64,000 nt of DNA. Source: Acidovorax sp. DW039. Its GTDB lineage: Bacteria > Pseudomonadota > Gammaproteobacteria > Burkholderiales > Burkholderiaceae_C. The stretch spans positions 4,157,501-4,221,500 of the forward strand of contig NZ_AP029019.1 of NCBI RefSeq assembly GCF_037101375.1. The letters run 5' to 3'. The position numbers were made by a program, and so were the translations under genes. Positions 27,005 to 35,456 of this stretch are shown here, piece after piece. The notes under the pieces are model-generated. The model was given only the letters and a program-made list of their open reading frames with translations, was not told the DNA's origin and searched no databases. The first letter of the stretch is position 1. Each line of letters opens with the position of its first letter.

Positions 27005-27904
27005 TCAGGCTCCTGGGCCAGTGGCCCACAGTGAATCCAGCGCCGCAAGCAGCCCACGGGGTTGCCATTGCAGCTCGGTGCGCAGGCGCTCAGTGCTGAT
27101 GCGAGGCGTGGGGGCTGGCCGGGTATCCAGCAAGGGCTGCACGGCACAGCCCCAGCGCTGCTTCAGGTAATCAAACAGTTCGGCATTGGACACATTGACC
27201 CCGGAGGCCACGTTGTACACCGGTGCCTGCCCTTGCACGGCAATGCGGATCAGTGCATCGACCACGTCGTCCAGGTGCACGTAGTCGCGGGTGAAATGGG
27301 GGGATGACTGCACGGTGACCTGCCCGGCCCCTGCGGCACGGGCCTGGAGCACCTGCCGCAGCAGGGTGGGCAAAAAGCCATCGGCATCCTGCGGCCCCTC
27401 GTACACACAGGCCAGCCGCGCTATGCGGGCTCTCCCCTGCCCCGCCACATGGCACAGGGATTCCCCCAGCCCCTTGGAGAGGTCATAGAGATGGCGGGGG
27501 TTGGCCGGGTCCATGGGTAGAACGGCATCTTCGCGGGCTTCGCCCTCGCCCCCTGAATCCCCCAAACCGTCGTACAGCCGGGTGGACGACAAATAGACCA
27601 GTGACTGCAGCGTGCCCTGTGCCAGCCCGTGCTGCAGCACCTGCGCCAAGTGGCTGACATGGGCTTGCACGGTGTCGAAAGGGCGGGCCAGGTAGTCTGC
27701 CGTGAGCCCGGCGCAATACATGACATGGCCCAGCAAATGGCCGGGTGGCGGCTGCCAGGGCCATACCTCATGGCGGCCCGGTACCCAGACCTGCGCGCCA
27801 CGCGCCCGCAAGGTGGTGCACAGCCGCTGCCCCACAAAGCCGGCCGCGCCCACCACCGTGAAGTGCTGGCCTTGCAGAGCGTGGTGATCCGTCCGGGAGA
27901 TCAA
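27005..27904 (-). CDS. NAD-dependent sugar epimerase/reductase
   Basis: A 299-aa extended short-chain dehydrogenase with the nucleotide-binding loop VVGAAGFVG near residues 16-24 and the catalytic YDLSK pair (about residue 138), preceded by YLSSTRLYDG. In this operon it probably reduces or epimerises the 4-keto sugar made by RfbG. The start is probably TTG 27904, with AAAAGG 7 bases upstream; no good ATG is near. High GC, like its neighbours. Confidence 0.85.
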   Translation of the reverse strand: MISRTDHHALQGQHFTVVGAAGFVGQRLCTTLRARGAQVWVPGRHEVWPWQPPPGHLLGHVMYCAGLTADYLARPFDTVQAHVSHLAQVLQHGLAQGTLQSLVYLSSTRLYDGLGDSGGEGEAREDAVLPMDPANPRHLYDLSKGLGESLCHVAGQGRARIARLACVYEGPQDADGFLPTLLRQVLQARAAGAGQVTVQSSPHFTRDYVHLDDVVDALIRIAVQGQAPVYNVASGVNVSNAELFDYLKQRWGCAVQPLLDTRPAPTPRISTERLRTELQWQPRGLLAALDSLWATGPGA

Positions 27905-27916
27905 CGCGCCGCCTTT

Positions 27917-29005
27917 TCAGAACCCGCCCACGGGGTGGTGCAGGTGCGGGTCCTTGTGCGGCAGCAGCTTGGGGCTGACACCTTCCACGATGCGGAAGGC
28001 ACTGCCCTGCACACGCGCCGCATCGGGCACGGCCAGCATGTTGAAGCCATGGGGCGGGCCGTCCAGGTACACCGAATCGAGCGGCACCAGCTCCACGGGC
28101 TGGCCGGGCATCTCGCGGTGGGAGTTGATGTCGCGCACCGCGTACACGGCGTAGCCCAGGTCCAGCAGCAGGCGGCACAGGGGGGTGGCACGCAGGCCCT
28201 GCGACCAGTCCACATACGTGCGGTGCAGTTCAAACACCACGTGGGGCTTGTCCCGGGCCAGCACTTGCTGCGCGCCTTGCAGCGCCGCCAGCTCGGCCCC
28301 TTCAATGTCCAGCTGGATCAAGCCGATACGGCGGCCCTGACGCTGGGCGTAGTCGTCCATGGCCACGGTGTCAAAGCCGCTGCCATCCTGCACGCTGACC
28401 ATGTTGGCAAACGAGTCAAATCCGTCGAGCCGCATGCGCTCGCCGCTGCGGCTCCACAGGCCCGCCACATTCACCACCACGTTGGTCAAATGGTTCAGGT
28501 CGATATTGCGCTGCAGCATCGCGGCCTGCTGGGGGTTGGGCTCGAAGCAGTGCACCTTCAGATCGCGCCCGGCAAGCTGGCGGGCCACCAGCACAGCCTG
28601 GTCGCCAAAGTACGCACCACCCACCAACACATCCCCTTGCAGGTCACGGCCCAGCTCCAGCAGCAGCTTGGTGGTCTGCGGCTCCCATACATGGGTGGGG
28701 TGCTCCGCCTCGGATAGCAAAAAGTCGCGGGCGATCTTGGTGCGGTACAGAAACTGAAAGCGCGTGCCATCGGCCAGTATCTTGTCGTACTGATCGGTGT
28801 CCAGGTGCAGGGCGTCGATGATGGGGCCCACCACCTCGTCACGCACCGAGCCAGCGCAAGCAATCTGCCCTTCGCACTCGCGCAGCAGGGCGATCATGCG
28901 GGCGCGCAGCGCCGGGTCACGCCCCAGGGTTTGCATGGCAAGCTGCAGGCGCTTGCCATCCAGGTCACGCGGGTCGTTGCTGGTCATGGCGGGGGTGGCT
29001 GTCAT
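27917..29005 (-). CDS. FkbM-family methyltransferase
   Basis: A 362-aa SAM-dependent methyltransferase. The FkbM domain is at about 125-310: GDVLVGGAYFGDQAVLVAR (SAM loop), VHCFEPNPQQAAML, LIQLDIEGAELAALQGA. FkbM enzymes usually O-methylate sugars. The N-terminal 120 residues are a less common helical extension. It lies in the sugar operon between the C-methyltransferase and the epimerase, so it likely methylates the same sugar or its glycan. Confidence 0.85.
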   Translation of the reverse strand: MTATPAMTSNDPRDLDGKRLQLAMQTLGRDPALRARMIALLRECEGQIACAGSVRDEVVGPIIDALHLDTDQYDKILADGTRFQFLYRTKIARDFLLSEAEHPTHVWEPQTTKLLLELGRDLQGDVLVGGAYFGDQAVLVARQLAGRDLKVHCFEPNPQQAAMLQRNIDLNHLTNVVVNVAGLWSRSGERMRLDGFDSFANMVSVQDGSGFDTVAMDDYAQRQGRRIGLIQLDIEGAELAALQGAQQVLARDKPHVVFELHRTYVDWSQGLRATPLCRLLLDLGYAVYAVRDINSHREMPGQPVELVPLDSVYLDGPPHGFNMLAVPDAARVQGSAFRIVEGVSPKLLPHKDPHLHHPVGGF

Positions 29006-29041
29006 GGCGCGGGCTCCTCAAAATTCAGGCAATAAGGCAAT

Positions 29042-30283
29042 TCAAAACACTTCCAGCCGCGGCACGGCCACGGCAAATTGGCCGCCCCAGCTGCGCACAT
29101 AGTCCAGCTGCGCGGCCACTTCATCGCGCAGGTTCCAGGGCAGGATCAGCACCCGGTCGGGCCGTTGCGCGCGCAGGTGGGCTTCATCGACGATGGGGAT
29201 GCGGCTGCCCGGCAAATACTGGCCCTGCTTGGCGGGGTTTTTATCCACCACGTAGGGCAGCAGGTCGGGCCGCACGCCCGCAAAGTTGAGCAGCGTGTTG
29301 CCCTTGGCGGCTGCGCCGTAGGCACCGACGGTGAGGCCCGCGGCCTGGCATTGCAATAAAAACGATAGCAGCTCGCGCTTGATACGCAAGGTCTGGGGCT
29401 GAAAATCGCTGTAAAAACCCTCGCTCAGCAAGCCTGCAGCGGCTTCCGTGGCCAGCAGTTGCGCCACGCGCTCAGTGCCTTCGGGCGTGGCCTGTGGGTG
29501 GGCGGCGGCATCGGCCCGGGCGGCGAACACGCGCAGGCTGCCGCCGTGGGTGGGCAGCTCTTGCACATCTACCACCGCCAGCCCGTTGGCGGCAAAGATG
29601 CGCTGCACGGCGGTGAGCGACAAATACGAGTAATGCTCGTGGTAGGCCGTGTCGAACTGGCAGCCCTGCACCATGCGCAGCAGGTGCGGAAACTCGAAGG
29701 TGGCCACGCCATGGGGCTTGAGCAGGCGGGTGAAGCCGCCCACAAAGTCGTTGATGTCCGGCACATGGGCTAGCACATTGTTGGCGGCGATCAGGTCGGC
29801 CTGGCGGCCAGCGCGGGCCAGCTCATCGGCCAGGGCCACGCCAAAAAAGCGCTCCACCACCTCCAGGCCCAGCGCCCGCGCCGCCTTGGCCGTGCTGGCT
29901 GTGGGCTCAATGCCGTAGCAAGGGATGCCCGCCTTATGCACGTACTGCAGCAGGTAGCCGTCGTTCGATGCGACCTCGACCACGCAACTGCCCGCACCCA
30001 ACCCCAGGCGCTGCTGCATGGCCTGCACGTAAGCCTTGGCGTGGGCGAGCCAGGAGGTGGAGAACGAGCTGAAGTAAGCGTAGTCGTGCGTGAACAGGGC
30101 CTCACGCCCGGCGTGGTCTTCGGTCTGCACCAGCCAGCAGTGCGTGCACACCAGCAAGCGCAGCGGGAACCAGACCTCGGGCGCGCGCAGGGCGGCCTCA
30201 CTCAGGTAAGCGTTGGACGGCGGCGCGCTGCCCAGGTCTAAAAACGGCAGGTGCAGCGGCTGGCCGCAGTGTCGGCACTTCAC
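29042..30283 (-). CDS. zinc-binding SAM C-methyltransferase (TylC3-like)
   Basis: A 413-aa three-part enzyme: an N-terminal zinc site (CRHCG and CTHC), a central SAM domain (VVEVASNDGYLLQYV, ANNVLAHVPDINDFVGG) and a C-terminal domain with VGAYGAAAKGNTLLNF. Relatives put a C-methyl branch on 4-keto-6-deoxy nucleotide sugars. GTG 30283 overlaps the previous TGA (GTGA), as for the gene before it. At 29355-29406 the frame crosses a diverged copy of the window's palindromic repeat, encoding a helix around QTLRIKRELLSFLLQ. Confidence 0.88.
   Translation of the reverse strand: MKCRHCGQPLHLPFLDLGSAPPSNAYLSEAALRAPEVWFPLRLLVCTHCWLVQTEDHAGREALFTHDYAYFSSFSTSWLAHAKAYVQAMQQRLGLGAGSCVVEVASNDGYLLQYVHKAGIPCYGIEPTASTAKAARALGLEVVERFFGVALADELARAGRQADLIAANNVLAHVPDINDFVGGFTRLLKPHGVATFEFPHLLRMVQGCQFDTAYHEHYSYLSLTAVQRIFAANGLAVVDVQELPTHGGSLRVFAARADAAAHPQATPEGTERVAQLLATEAAAGLLSEGFYSDFQPQTLRIKRELLSFLLQCQAAGLTVGAYGAAAKGNTLLNFAGVRPDLLPYVVDKNPAKQGQYLPGSRIPIVDEAHLRAQRPDRVLILPWNLRDEVAAQLDYVRSWGGQFAVAVPRLEVF
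29355..29406 (+). repeat. palindromic repeat, copy E (inside a gene)
   Basis: Diverged copy within the C-methyltransferase frame: AAAACGATAGCAGC, GCGCTTGATACGCAAG, then GGGGCTGAAAA. The ends and spacing match the other copies but the stem is imperfect, so descent from the repeat is probable, not certain. Confidence 0.5.
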
Positions 30284-30843
30284 AGGTGCAATCCTTCAAA
30301 CGATGCAGTCAGCAGCGCATGGCTGCGGTCGCGCTCGGACATTTCGCCCACGGGCAGCGGCCAAGGCAGCGCCAAGCGTGGGTCCAGCGGGTTCAGGCCC
30401 GCTTCTGCGCCGGGCGCGTAGGCGGCAGAGTGCAGATACAGCAGTTCTGCGTCGCCGGTCAGCGCCTGAAAGCCATGCGCAAAGCCGGGCGGGATGAGCA
30501 GCGCGCAGGCGTTGTCGGGGGACAAGCGCTCGGCGTGCCATTGCAAAAAGGTGGGCGAGCCTGCGCGCAGGTCCACGGCCACGTCCCACACCTCGCCGCG
30601 CAGGCAGCTCACCAGCTTCATCTCGGCATGGGGCGGGCGCTGGTAGTGCAGGCCGCGCACGCTGCCGCGCTGGCGCGTGAGGCTGTGATTGATCTGGGCG
30701 ATGGGCTGAGTCCATCGTGCAGCGGCCAGCTCGTCGGCGCAGAACAGGCGCTCGAACAGGCCACGCGCATCCTGCAGGGGTTGGCGCTGCACGCGCACCA
30801 ACCCGTGCAGGGGCAAAGGGGTGCAGACAAAACGTGAGCTCAC
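30280..30843 (-). CDS. RmlC-like nucleotide-sugar epimerase
   Basis: A 187-aa cupin of the dTDP-4-dehydrorhamnose 3,5-epimerase family with the catalytic His in VRGLHYQRPP, then EMKLVSCLRGEVWDVAVDLR and the PPGFAHGF segment. Because the operon makes CDP sugars, its substrate is more likely CDP-4-keto-6-deoxyglucose or its C-methyl product than dTDP-rhamnose precursors. GTG 30843 forms a GTGA overlap with the rfbG stop; the longer ATG frame from 30879 would run far into rfbG. Confidence 0.85.
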   Translation of the reverse strand: MSSRFVCTPLPLHGLVRVQRQPLQDARGLFERLFCADELAAARWTQPIAQINHSLTRQRGSVRGLHYQRPPHAEMKLVSCLRGEVWDVAVDLRAGSPTFLQWHAERLSPDNACALLIPPGFAHGFQALTGDAELLYLHSAAYAPGAEAGLNPLDPRLALPWPLPVGEMSERDRSHALLTASFEGLHL

Positions 30844-31913
30844 TGCGTGGCCTCCCAGGCATCCAGGTCGGCCATGCACAGGGCCCGGGCATCGGCCCCG
30901 CCCTGCTGGGCGCGGTACCAGGCCATGGTGCGGGCCACGGCGGTGTCCAGCCCCCAGCGGGGGGCCACGCCCAGGGCCTGGCGGGCGTGGGCAGTTTCCA
31001 GCGCCAGCCAGCCCGCTTCGTGCGGTCCTTTACTATGATTTTCATAGCTGGTTGCGCTGGATGGATAAGCGCTAGAGGCCATTTTGACCACATACCCCAC
31101 CGTAGCAGCCTCGTGCGGCAGCGGGCCAAAGTTGTAGGCCCCGGCGCGGGTGGGGTCGGCCCACAGCCGCTCGGCCAGGCACAGGTAGGCGGCCAGCGGC
31201 TCGATCACATGCTGCCAGGGGCGCGTGGCCTCGGGGTGGCGAATGTGCAAGGTCTGCCCGGCGCTCCAGGCGCGCACGGCGTCGGGCAGCAAGCGATCGG
31301 CCGCCCAGTCGCCCCCACCAATCACATTGCCCGCCCGCGCCGTGGCCACGGCCACGCCCTGCGCGGCCAAAAAGGCATCGCGGTAGCTGGCGGTGACGAT
31401 CTCGGCCGCCGCCTTGCTGGCGCTGTAGGGGTCGTGGCCACCCAGCGGGTCGTCCTCACGGTAGGGGTAGACCCACTCGCGGTTGCGGTAGACCTTGTCG
31501 GTGGTCACTACCACCACGGCGCGCACATCGGCCTGGCCCCGCAGCGCATCCAGCACATGGGCCGTGCCCATGACGTTGGTGGCGTGGGTGCCCAGCGGGT
31601 CGGCGTAGCCTGCGCGCACCAGCGCCTGCGCGGCCAGGTGCAGCACGACCTGCGGGCGGGCGGCCTGCACCTGGGCAGCCACGGCTTGGGCGTCGCGCAC
31701 ATCGCATGCGTGGCTGGCGTGCATGTCGCCTGCCACACGTGCCAGGGTAAAGAGATTGGGCTCAGTGGCGGGCGCGAGGGCCAAGCCCGTCACTTCCGCC
31801 CCCATGCGCGCCAGCCACAGGGCCAGCCAGCTGCCTTTGAAGCCGGTGTGCCCGGTCAGCAGCACGCGCTTGCCGCGCCAAAAATCAGGGGTGGGTTGCA
31901 CGCTTTGGGGCAT
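30840..31913 (-). CDS. rfbG: CDP-glucose 4,6-dehydratase
   Basis: RfbG turns CDP-glucose into CDP-4-keto-6-deoxyglucose. The 357-aa extended SDR has TGHTGFKGSWL (residues about 21-31), HLAAQALVRAGY, VVTTDKVY and the catalytic YSASK. TAATG couples it to rfbF. At about residues 276-296 the usual Trp/Gly-rich segment before HEA is replaced by a Ser/Tyr-rich stretch (ASSAYPSSATSYENHSKG) that is translated from a palindromic repeat copy. Whether activity is retained is unknown; the frame is open. Confidence 0.93.
   Translation of the reverse strand: MPQSVQPTPDFWRGKRVLLTGHTGFKGSWLALWLARMGAEVTGLALAPATEPNLFTLARVAGDMHASHACDVRDAQAVAAQVQAARPQVVLHLAAQALVRAGYADPLGTHATNVMGTAHVLDALRGQADVRAVVVVTTDKVYRNREWVYPYREDDPLGGHDPYSASKAAAEIVTASYRDAFLAAQGVAVATARAGNVIGGGDWAADRLLPDAVRAWSAGQTLHIRHPEATRPWQHVIEPLAAYLCLAERLWADPTRAGAYNFGPLPHEAATVGYVVKMASSAYPSSATSYENHSKGPHEAGWLALETAHARQALGVAPRWGLDTAVARTMAWYRAQQGGADARALCMADLDAWEATQ
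31031..31090 (+). repeat. palindromic repeat, copy B (in-frame inside rfbG)
   Basis: A clear copy inside the rfbG reading frame: TTTTCATAGCTGG, GCGCT, spacer, AGCGCTAGAGGCC, ATTTTGACC. It closely matches copies C and D outside genes. On the rfbG strand it reads through with no stop. Confidence 0.8.
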
Positions 31914-32683
31914 TACCAGGTCTTCCAGGGGGCCTGGCCGCTTTGCCATAGGTCTTCGAGCAGGTTTTTCTCGCGCAGCGTGTCCATGGGTTGCCAAAAG
32001 CCCGTGTGCTCAAACGCCTGCAACTGGCCGCTTTGGGCCAGGCGCTGCATGGGCTCCAGTTCCCAGCTGGTAGCGTCGTCTTCAATCAGGCCAATCACTT
32101 CTGGCTGCAGCACAAAAAAGCCGCCGTTGATCCAACCGCCATCACCCCGTGGCTTTTCTTCAAAGCCCTGCACTGCGTCGCCGTTGCGCACCAGCGCGCC
32201 ATAACGGCCAGGGGGTTGCACTGCCGTGACGGTCGCCTGGAGGCCATGGGCACGGTGAAATGCAAATTGCGCGGTCATGTCGAGGTCGGCCACGCCATCG
32301 CCATAGGTAAAGCAAAACGGCTGTCCGGGCTCCAGGTACTCCTGCACCCGGCGCAGGCGCCCGCCGGTCATGGTGCTCTCGCCGGTGTCCACCAGCGTCA
32401 CGCGCCAGGGCTCGGCGTGGCGGTGGTGCACTTCCATGCGGTTGTTGGCCATGTCAAAGGTCACGTCGGACATGTGCAGGAAGTAGTTGGCGAAATACTC
32501 CTTGATCACATAGCCCTTGTAGCCCAGGCAGACGATGAAGTCATTGACGCCATGGGTGGCATACATCTTCATGATGTGCCACAGGATGGGCCGCCCTCCG
32601 ATTTCGATCATGGGCTTGGGCTTGAGGTGTGACTCTTCGGAGATGCGGGTTCCGAGCCCGCCAGCGAGCAGTACGGCTTTCAT
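31913..32683 (-). CDS. rfbF: glucose-1-phosphate cytidylyltransferase
   Basis: RfbF makes CDP-glucose from CTP and glucose-1-phosphate, the entry step for CDP-deoxy sugars. The 256-aa nucleotidyltransferase has the signature [43 protein letters not shown] and the C-terminal [12 protein letters not shown]. It lies 66 bases after the glycosyltransferase gene, without a clear ribosome site, and is coupled by TAATG to rfbG. Confidence 0.96.
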   Translation of the reverse strand: MKAVLLAGGLGTRISEESHLKPKPMIEIGGRPILWHIMKMYATHGVNDFIVCLGYKGYVIKEYFANYFLHMSDVTFDMANNRMEVHHRHAEPWRVTLVDTGESTMTGGRLRRVQEYLEPGQPFCFTYGDGVADLDMTAQFAFHRAHGLQATVTAVQPPGRYGALVRNGDAVQGFEEKPRGDGGWINGGFFVLQPEVIGLIEDDATSWELEPMQRLAQSGQLQAFEHTGFWQPMDTLREKNLLEDLWQSGQAPWKTW

Positions 32684-32749
32684 ATGCCAGAGGATAGTGA
32701 TGCTGGGTATGAGCGCAAAGCCAATGTCGAGGGCAAAAAAGTGCCCATC

Positions 32750-35107
32750 TCAGGCTTTCGCCGCCTGCTCTGCGCACCAACGAGCAAACATCTGCGCATA
32801 AGCGTCTTCCACGTCGCGCGCAAAGCCCTCCTCATCCATCAGAGCAGAAGCCTGCATTTGCGAACGAAGATTGCTGCGAATGCGTGCCAGCTCAGGCAGA
32901 TCGCTCGCCAAAGCCACCAGCTTGTCCACATACTCTGACTCGGTATGGGCAATCCATTCGGGATGCCCAATGGCAGACAGCACCGATGCGCCCAGAGTCC
33001 CCATGCTGGGAACCCCCGCCAAGGACACAAACGGCAAGCCCATGTAAAGGGACTCGATCAACGTAGTGCCTGAATTTTGCGGGAAGCAGTCCAGTGCGAT
33101 ATCCGCACGCCGCAGTACGTTCCACGGAGGGCTCTCGAAGCCCATGAGAACACGCTCGCGCGGAACGCCGAGGGCCTCGAAGCGCTGCCACCATTGCTCA
33201 CGCACATCAGCCTGGCTGAAATTGCCGCTGTTGATCTCCAGCTTCGCGTTCGGCATGCGTTTCAGCAACCGAGCCCAAGCGTTCACCACGCGATCGTTGA
33301 GCCGCACTGCACGCGTCAATGTGCAGAAGGTGATGTGTCCGTTACTCAACGCAGGAAGTTCATTCACGGCCCCTGCGTTCGGGTTGGAACGATAGACAAA
33401 GGGCGTGCGAGGCAAGCGCCAGGGTGTCTCGGAAAACAGGTGCTCCGCGCCCTCAGGAACCGTAACCGCATCGGTCAGGTAATAGTCGATCGCTTTGAGG
33501 CCCGTGGTGTAACCAGAGTCCAGCCAGTGCAAAGAAACAGGCGCGGGTTTGCGAGCAAAGGCGCCCAGCCGGTGGCCCTTGGTCTGCCCGGCAATGTCTA
33601 CCAGGATGTCAATGCCGTCGGCACGAATGCGTGCCGCCAGCTCATCGTCACTCAACTGGCGGGTGTCGATCCAATGCTCAAACAACGTCCGGTAGTGGTC
33701 AGTGACATCGTCCTCCAGCTCAAAAGGGCCTGAGTACGCAAACAGTTCTACCCGTGAATGGTCATGATTCTCCAGCAAGGGCTGCAGGAAAGGGCGACAG
33801 GCATGGGTGCGAAACACCGGAGCCACGTAGCCCACCCGCAAACGGCGGGCAGGATCACGGTTGTTGGTGTGCGGCCGCCAAGCAGCGCGGTAGGGCTCAC
33901 AAAAGAGTTCGTTGAAGCGCTGGTAAGCCGCCAATCTCTCCAACGGGTCCATCTCAGGCGCACAGTTGGCAACAAACAAGTAACTGCTGTGGATTGCCCG
34001 GTCTTGTGGATCCAGTTCCAGAGCCTTGTTCAACGCTTCCAAGGCCTCGGGCAAACGGCCTTGGTCTTTGAGCAGCATGCCCAATGCGACGTATCCATGC
34101 GCCATCCCGGGACTGACCACAAGGGCTCTGCGCATGCAGGCCTCCGCCTCCTTGAAGCGGTTCATTTCGCCCAACAGAATAGCCAGATTGAGCAATACCG
34201 GTGGATCATCCCCGCCGCACTTCAGGGCGGTCCGGTAGGCAGTCTCCGCAGCCTGCATGCGCGCCTGACCTCGCATCACGATGCCCAGATTGAACCAGCC
34301 CTGTTTGAAACCCGGCGCGTGACCCACCGCCTGACGCAGCAGTACCTCTGCCTGCACGAGATCACCCTGCAGACTGCGTGCGTACCCATAGTTACTGAGG
34401 ACATCCACATCCTTGGGATACAGCTGAAGGGCTCCGCGCATGGATTCGATGGCGGCAGCTACCTGGCCCAACTGCAACTGCGCCGCCCCCAAGGACTTCA
34501 AACCCAGAGGACACTGGGGATATTGGCGCGCCAGTTTGCGGCCCCAGCGCAGGACTTCTTCAAATTGCCCCGTATCGAACAAGCGGTTGACCTGGTCGCG
34601 CTGGGCTGCGGGCACTGTACGGCCTGGATACGGGGCCGCGTTGCGAGCACGCCGCAAGGCCACATCGACCAAACGCTCGACCAGCTCCCCCACCGCATCG
34701 CCCGACAATCCGGCACGGCGAGCGTCCTCCAGAATGTCCTCTGCCAAAGCGCATTCGTCCGCGTGGATCAAGGCATCCACCAGACTCACCCAATACTGGT
34801 AGTTTTTGGGCTGTGCCTGTAAGGCCTTTTGAAAGAAGGGAATAGCCGCCAAAAACTGACTGCATTCCACCGCAATCACTCCGAGGTTGTGATTGGCATC
34901 CGGGTGCTCAGCCGCAATGCTGAGCACGGCCCGATACAGCTCTTCAGCCTGCTGCAAGTTTCCCGCACGGTGACACTCCAGAGCCAAGGCCATAGTGCGC
35001 GCCACCAAAGATTGAACCGGATCGAAGTCTGCATCTTCGCCAGCGCTTGGCTCAGCGCCAGTCGACGATATCGCGGAAGGCTCAACTACATCTGAGGGGT
35101 CTGTCAC
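32750..35107 (-). CDS. TPR / O-GlcNAc-transferase-like (GT41) glycosyltransferase
   Basis: A 785-aa soluble protein. Residues about 30-400 are tetratricopeptide repeats (e.g. HPDANHNLGVIAVECSQ, GFKQGWFNLGIVMRGQARM, MAHGYVALGMLLKDQGR). Residues about 410-770 are a GT41 catalytic region (RVGYVAPVFRTHACRPF; ADIALDCFPQNSGTT then LYMGLPFVSLAG), as in eukaryotic OGT and bacterial protein O-glycosyltransferases. Start GTG 35107 has AAGGA 5 bases upstream. First gene of the sugar island, so it may glycosylate flagellin; donor and target are inferred. Confidence 0.88.
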   Translation of the reverse strand: MTDPSDVVEPSAISSTGAEPSAGEDADFDPVQSLVARTMALALECHRAGNLQQAEELYRAVLSIAAEHPDANHNLGVIAVECSQFLAAIPFFQKALQAQPKNYQYWVSLVDALIHADECALAEDILEDARRAGLSGDAVGELVERLVDVALRRARNAAPYPGRTVPAAQRDQVNRLFDTGQFEEVLRWGRKLARQYPQCPLGLKSLGAAQLQLGQVAAAIESMRGALQLYPKDVDVLSNYGYARSLQGDLVQAEVLLRQAVGHAPGFKQGWFNLGIVMRGQARMQAAETAYRTALKCGGDDPPVLLNLAILLGEMNRFKEAEACMRRALVVSPGMAHGYVALGMLLKDQGRLPEALEALNKALELDPQDRAIHSSYLFVANCAPEMDPLERLAAYQRFNELFCEPYRAAWRPHTNNRDPARRLRVGYVAPVFRTHACRPFLQPLLENHDHSRVELFAYSGPFELEDDVTDHYRTLFEHWIDTRQLSDDELAARIRADGIDILVDIAGQTKGHRLGAFARKPAPVSLHWLDSGYTTGLKAIDYYLTDAVTVPEGAEHLFSETPWRLPRTPFVYRSNPNAGAVNELPALSNGHITFCTLTRAVRLNDRVVNAWARLLKRMPNAKLEINSGNFSQADVREQWWQRFEALGVPRERVLMGFESPPWNVLRRADIALDCFPQNSGTTLIESLYMGLPFVSLAGVPSMGTLGASVLSAIGHPEWIAHTESEYVDKLVALASDLPELARIRSNLRSQMQASALMDEEGFARDVEDAYAQMFARWCAEQAAKA

Positions 35108-35456
35108 GGGCGTCCTTCTGATTTACCTGGATTCCAGCTTGCTTTACGCTGTAGCCAGCCTTTGAACAAGGGTAATAAGTGGAAAGGATAAACAGGACCG
35201 TGGGGCAAGAAAGCTGAAAAAGCACAGTAATTGAGGACACCCGGGGGTAGCACGGTGGTGTTCATCACTTGTAGCATCCAAAAACGACACCCCCTTCGAC
35301 ATGGACCAAATAGAACGGCGCTTTACGGCTTCCTCGCTTGTTTGGTTCAAGCACAATCAGATAAAGTGCTTTACAAAATGAAGTAATCCTCGATGGACAG
35401 GAGCTTCATCCCCTTTTTCTATTGAAGGCTCAGGCCACCGCAACCACCGAACCAGC
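35108..35456. promoter_or_regulatory. divergent region, glycosyltransferase / motA
   Basis: These 349 bases hold no convincing gene. A sigma-70-like pair facing motA is TTGTTT at 35338-35343 and GATAAA at 35360-35365 (16-base spacer). No sigma-28-like promoter with both elements was found for motA. The rest, about 35130-35330, shows nothing I can name. Confidence 0.35.

Noticed and set aside
27629..28717. 362-aa plus-strand frame opposite the FkbM and epimerase genes
   Set aside because: The minus-strand genes have clear motifs; this frame is His/Gln/Val-rich without any fold signature.
30717..32204. 495-aa plus-strand frame opposite rmlC-like, rfbG and rfbF
   Set aside because: Antisense shadow in very GC-rich DNA; the opposing genes are well supported.
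35341..35400. TAAAGTGC upstream of motA as a sigma-28 -35
   Set aside because: The bases at the right spacing (AAGTAATC) do not resemble GCCGATAA.
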